This document shows, piece after piece, positions 34,046 through 34,613 of a DNA stretch of 34,613 nucleotides. The stretch is from Beijerinckiaceae bacterium (GTDB taxonomy: Bacteria; Pseudomonadota; Alphaproteobacteria; Rhizobiales; Beijerinckiaceae): positions 1 to 34,613 of the forward strand of contig CANBVC010000005.1 of the NCBI GenBank assembly GCA_947372795.1, in the 5' to 3' direction. The notes under the pieces were generated by a model. It was given only the letters and a program-made list of their open reading frames with translations. It did not search any database and was not told the origin of the DNA. The position numbers and the translations under genes were made by a program. Each line of letters opens with the position of its first letter. The first letter of the stretch is position 1.

Positions 34046-34070
34046 AAGTCTAGACAGATGGTATAGACTT
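34046..34070. promoter_or_regulatory. right-end inverted decamers, putative arm site
   Basis: AAGTCTAGAC, five bases, then GTATAGACTT: 9 of 10 positions match in inverted orientation. It is the counterpart of 24138-24159 and lies upstream of the integrase start, so bound integrase could repress its own gene. Confidence 0.5.
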
Positions 34071-34076
34071 GCATCC

Positions 34077-34096
34077 AAGTTGTTGATTTATATCGA
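34077..34096 (+). repeat. right-end copy of the 20-bp shared repeat
   Basis: AAGTTGTTGATTTATATCGA, direct-orientation partner of 24101-24120. Its GTTGTTGATTT segment (34079-34089) occurs again 20 bases on at 34099-34109, running into the attR core, so there are two tandem sites next to the crossover. Confidence 0.5.
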
Positions 34097-34106
34097 AGGT
34101 TGTTGA

Positions 34107-34115
34107 TTTCCTAAA
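34107..34115 (+). repeat. attR core
   Basis: TTTCCTAAA, identical to the attL core at 24076-24084; here it is followed by the genuine tRNA sequence CCGAAGGTC. Confidence 0.85.
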
Positions 34116-34152
34116 CCGAAGGTCACAGGTTCGAATCCTGTCGGAACCGCCA
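34107..34152 (+). pseudogene. 3' half of host tRNA-Arg(CCU) with CCA (attR side)
   Basis: It begins in the anticodon loop, continues with the stem ACCGA, variable loop, T-arm ACAGG-TTCGAAT-CCTGT, acceptor CGGAACC, discriminator G and encoded CCA (34150-34152). The sequence to its left is element DNA that does not restore the anticodon stem or acceptor, so no functional tRNA is made here. It completes the 5' half at 24045-24084. Confidence 0.93.
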
Positions 34153-34410
34153 GTTAAATCAATGAGTTAGAAGAATTTCATGAATAACCATGAACATCTT
34201 CGATCTCCACGGTAAGCGGTGGGTAAGCAGATTTTCTAGGTTCCCGGGCACAACCTTCACCGACTCACCCTGATAGCCTTCGCGATACGCACCGAGGGCA
34301 TGGCCGTGGGAGACCCCGCCATCGCCATGCCTGAGCGGGCAGTGTCCCCATACCACCTCCATCGCCGAACTCTGACGCGGACCAGAAGACACGGTGTGGG
34401 GACCTGAAAA
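34153..34410. other. post-element flank without a supported gene
   Basis: About 258 bases after the tRNA 3' half. A 77-codon minus-strand frame spans most of it but lacks a convincing start, binding site or recognisable sequence, so I do not call it. GC content returns to host level here. Confidence 0.4.
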
Positions 34411-34590
34411 TTAGTGCTTTGACTTGGAGGGTGGAGTTTGAGCCATCAGAGCACGGCGTGCCAGCCCATCAGCGACAGCTTGCTTAGCTGCTTTGGCATA
34501 AGCCTCGAACGCCGCAGGATCCAGCAGACGTGCCGCGGTCGACGGCATGCTAGATCCGGGTTGCTCATCCTGACGGGAGGTCTGGCTCAT
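34411..34590 (-). CDS. short hypothetical protein
   Basis: A 59-residue frame (MSQTSRQDEQPGSS ... LLDPAAFEAYAKAAKQAVAD ... PPSKSKH). The helical Ala-rich middle and host-like codon use suggest a real protein; family not recognised. The ribosome binding site is poor and only 23 bases of upstream sequence are in the window. Confidence 0.5.
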   Translation of the reverse strand: MSQTSRQDEQPGSSMPSTAARLLDPAAFEAYAKAAKQAVADGLARRALMAQTPPSKSKH

Positions 34591-34613
34591 GGTCGTATAA
34601 ATTTTCGAAGAGC

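Larger units (their letters stand above)
24076..34115. mobile_element. integrative element of about 10 kb in tRNA-Arg(CCU)
   Basis: Bounded by 9-bp direct repeats TTTCCTAAA that divide a tRNA-Arg(CCU) gene. Inside are a tyrosine integrase next to the right end, inverted decamer sites near both ends, an intact replacement tRNA, remnants of other recombinases, a flagellin gene and mostly unknown small genes. Base composition is clearly more AT-rich than both flanks, especially 28-34 kb. I see no conjugation genes, no phage structural genes and no terminase. It is therefore a small genomic island that either moves by integrase alone or depends on a helper. A possible HUH-type protein may give it a replicative phase. 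Confidence 0.88.

Noticed and set aside
24076-34115. CRISPR array or complete prophage in the element
   Set aside because: No regularly spaced direct repeats, and no terminase, capsid, tail or lysis genes are visible.
34159-34392. 77-codon minus-strand frame after attR
   Set aside because: No binding site, no recognisable motif, and it includes frame-like sequence in a region with no neighbouring coding signal.

Overview
The window looks like an alphaproteobacterial chromosome, most likely order Hyphomicrobiales (Rhizobiales); I cannot name the genus. The GC-rich host part has a gene content and order typical of that group: rplU-rpmA, obgE-proB, comF, grxC, a DUF1178 gene, ubiG, lysC, an SDHAF4-like gene, an rsmB-type methyltransferase beside a heparinase II/III gene, purH, prfA and ptsP. 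It is interrupted from about 24.08 to 34.12 kb by a visibly AT-richer, about 10.0 kb integrative element.

Host region (1-24044). Positions 1-3128 hold three probable catabolic or uptake genes: a Tat-exported ABC substrate-binding protein, an amidohydrolase, and an orphan Bug/TctC solute receptor. Positions 3219-6958 hold the minus-strand block proB, obgE, a GNAT acetyltransferase, rpmA and rplU. Positions 7202-8806 hold comF, grxC and DUF1178 on the plus strand. Next come a BTLCP cysteine peptidase, ubiG, an AT-hook protein, lysC, the SDHAF4-like gene, rsmB, heparinase II/III, a small hypothetical gene, purH, a YbjQ-like protein, a MOSC protein overlapping prfA, ptsP and a YkuD L,D-transpeptidase.

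Integrative element (24076-34115). It sits inside the anticodon loop of a host tRNA-Arg(CCU) gene. The 5' half of that tRNA ends at the left boundary and the 3' half (with CCA) resumes about 10 kb later; both carry the 9-bp core TTTCCTAAA. The usual outcome, in which the element's own copy of the tRNA 3' end rebuilds the gene, did not happen. Instead the element carries a complete, divergent tRNA-Arg(CCU) 112 bp inside its left end, in the same orientation, apparently replacing the gene it broke. A full tyrosine integrase lies at the right end, and related inverted decamer sites lie near both ends.

The main cargo is a flagellin whose variable region is replaced by seven FG-GAP-type Ca-binding repeats, consistent with a seven-bladed beta-propeller displayed on the filament. 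It is bracketed by convergent small tyrosine-recombinase genes, one of them a remnant. The remaining element genes are mostly unrecognised: a DUF3102-like helical protein behind a perfect palindrome, a possible HUH-type replication protein, a small-ORF operon with a ribbon-helix-helix protein that is duplicated (the second copy with ATT in place of ATG), and a two-gene minus-strand operon.

After the element (34116-34613) host-like sequence resumes with the tRNA 3' half and a short hypothetical gene.
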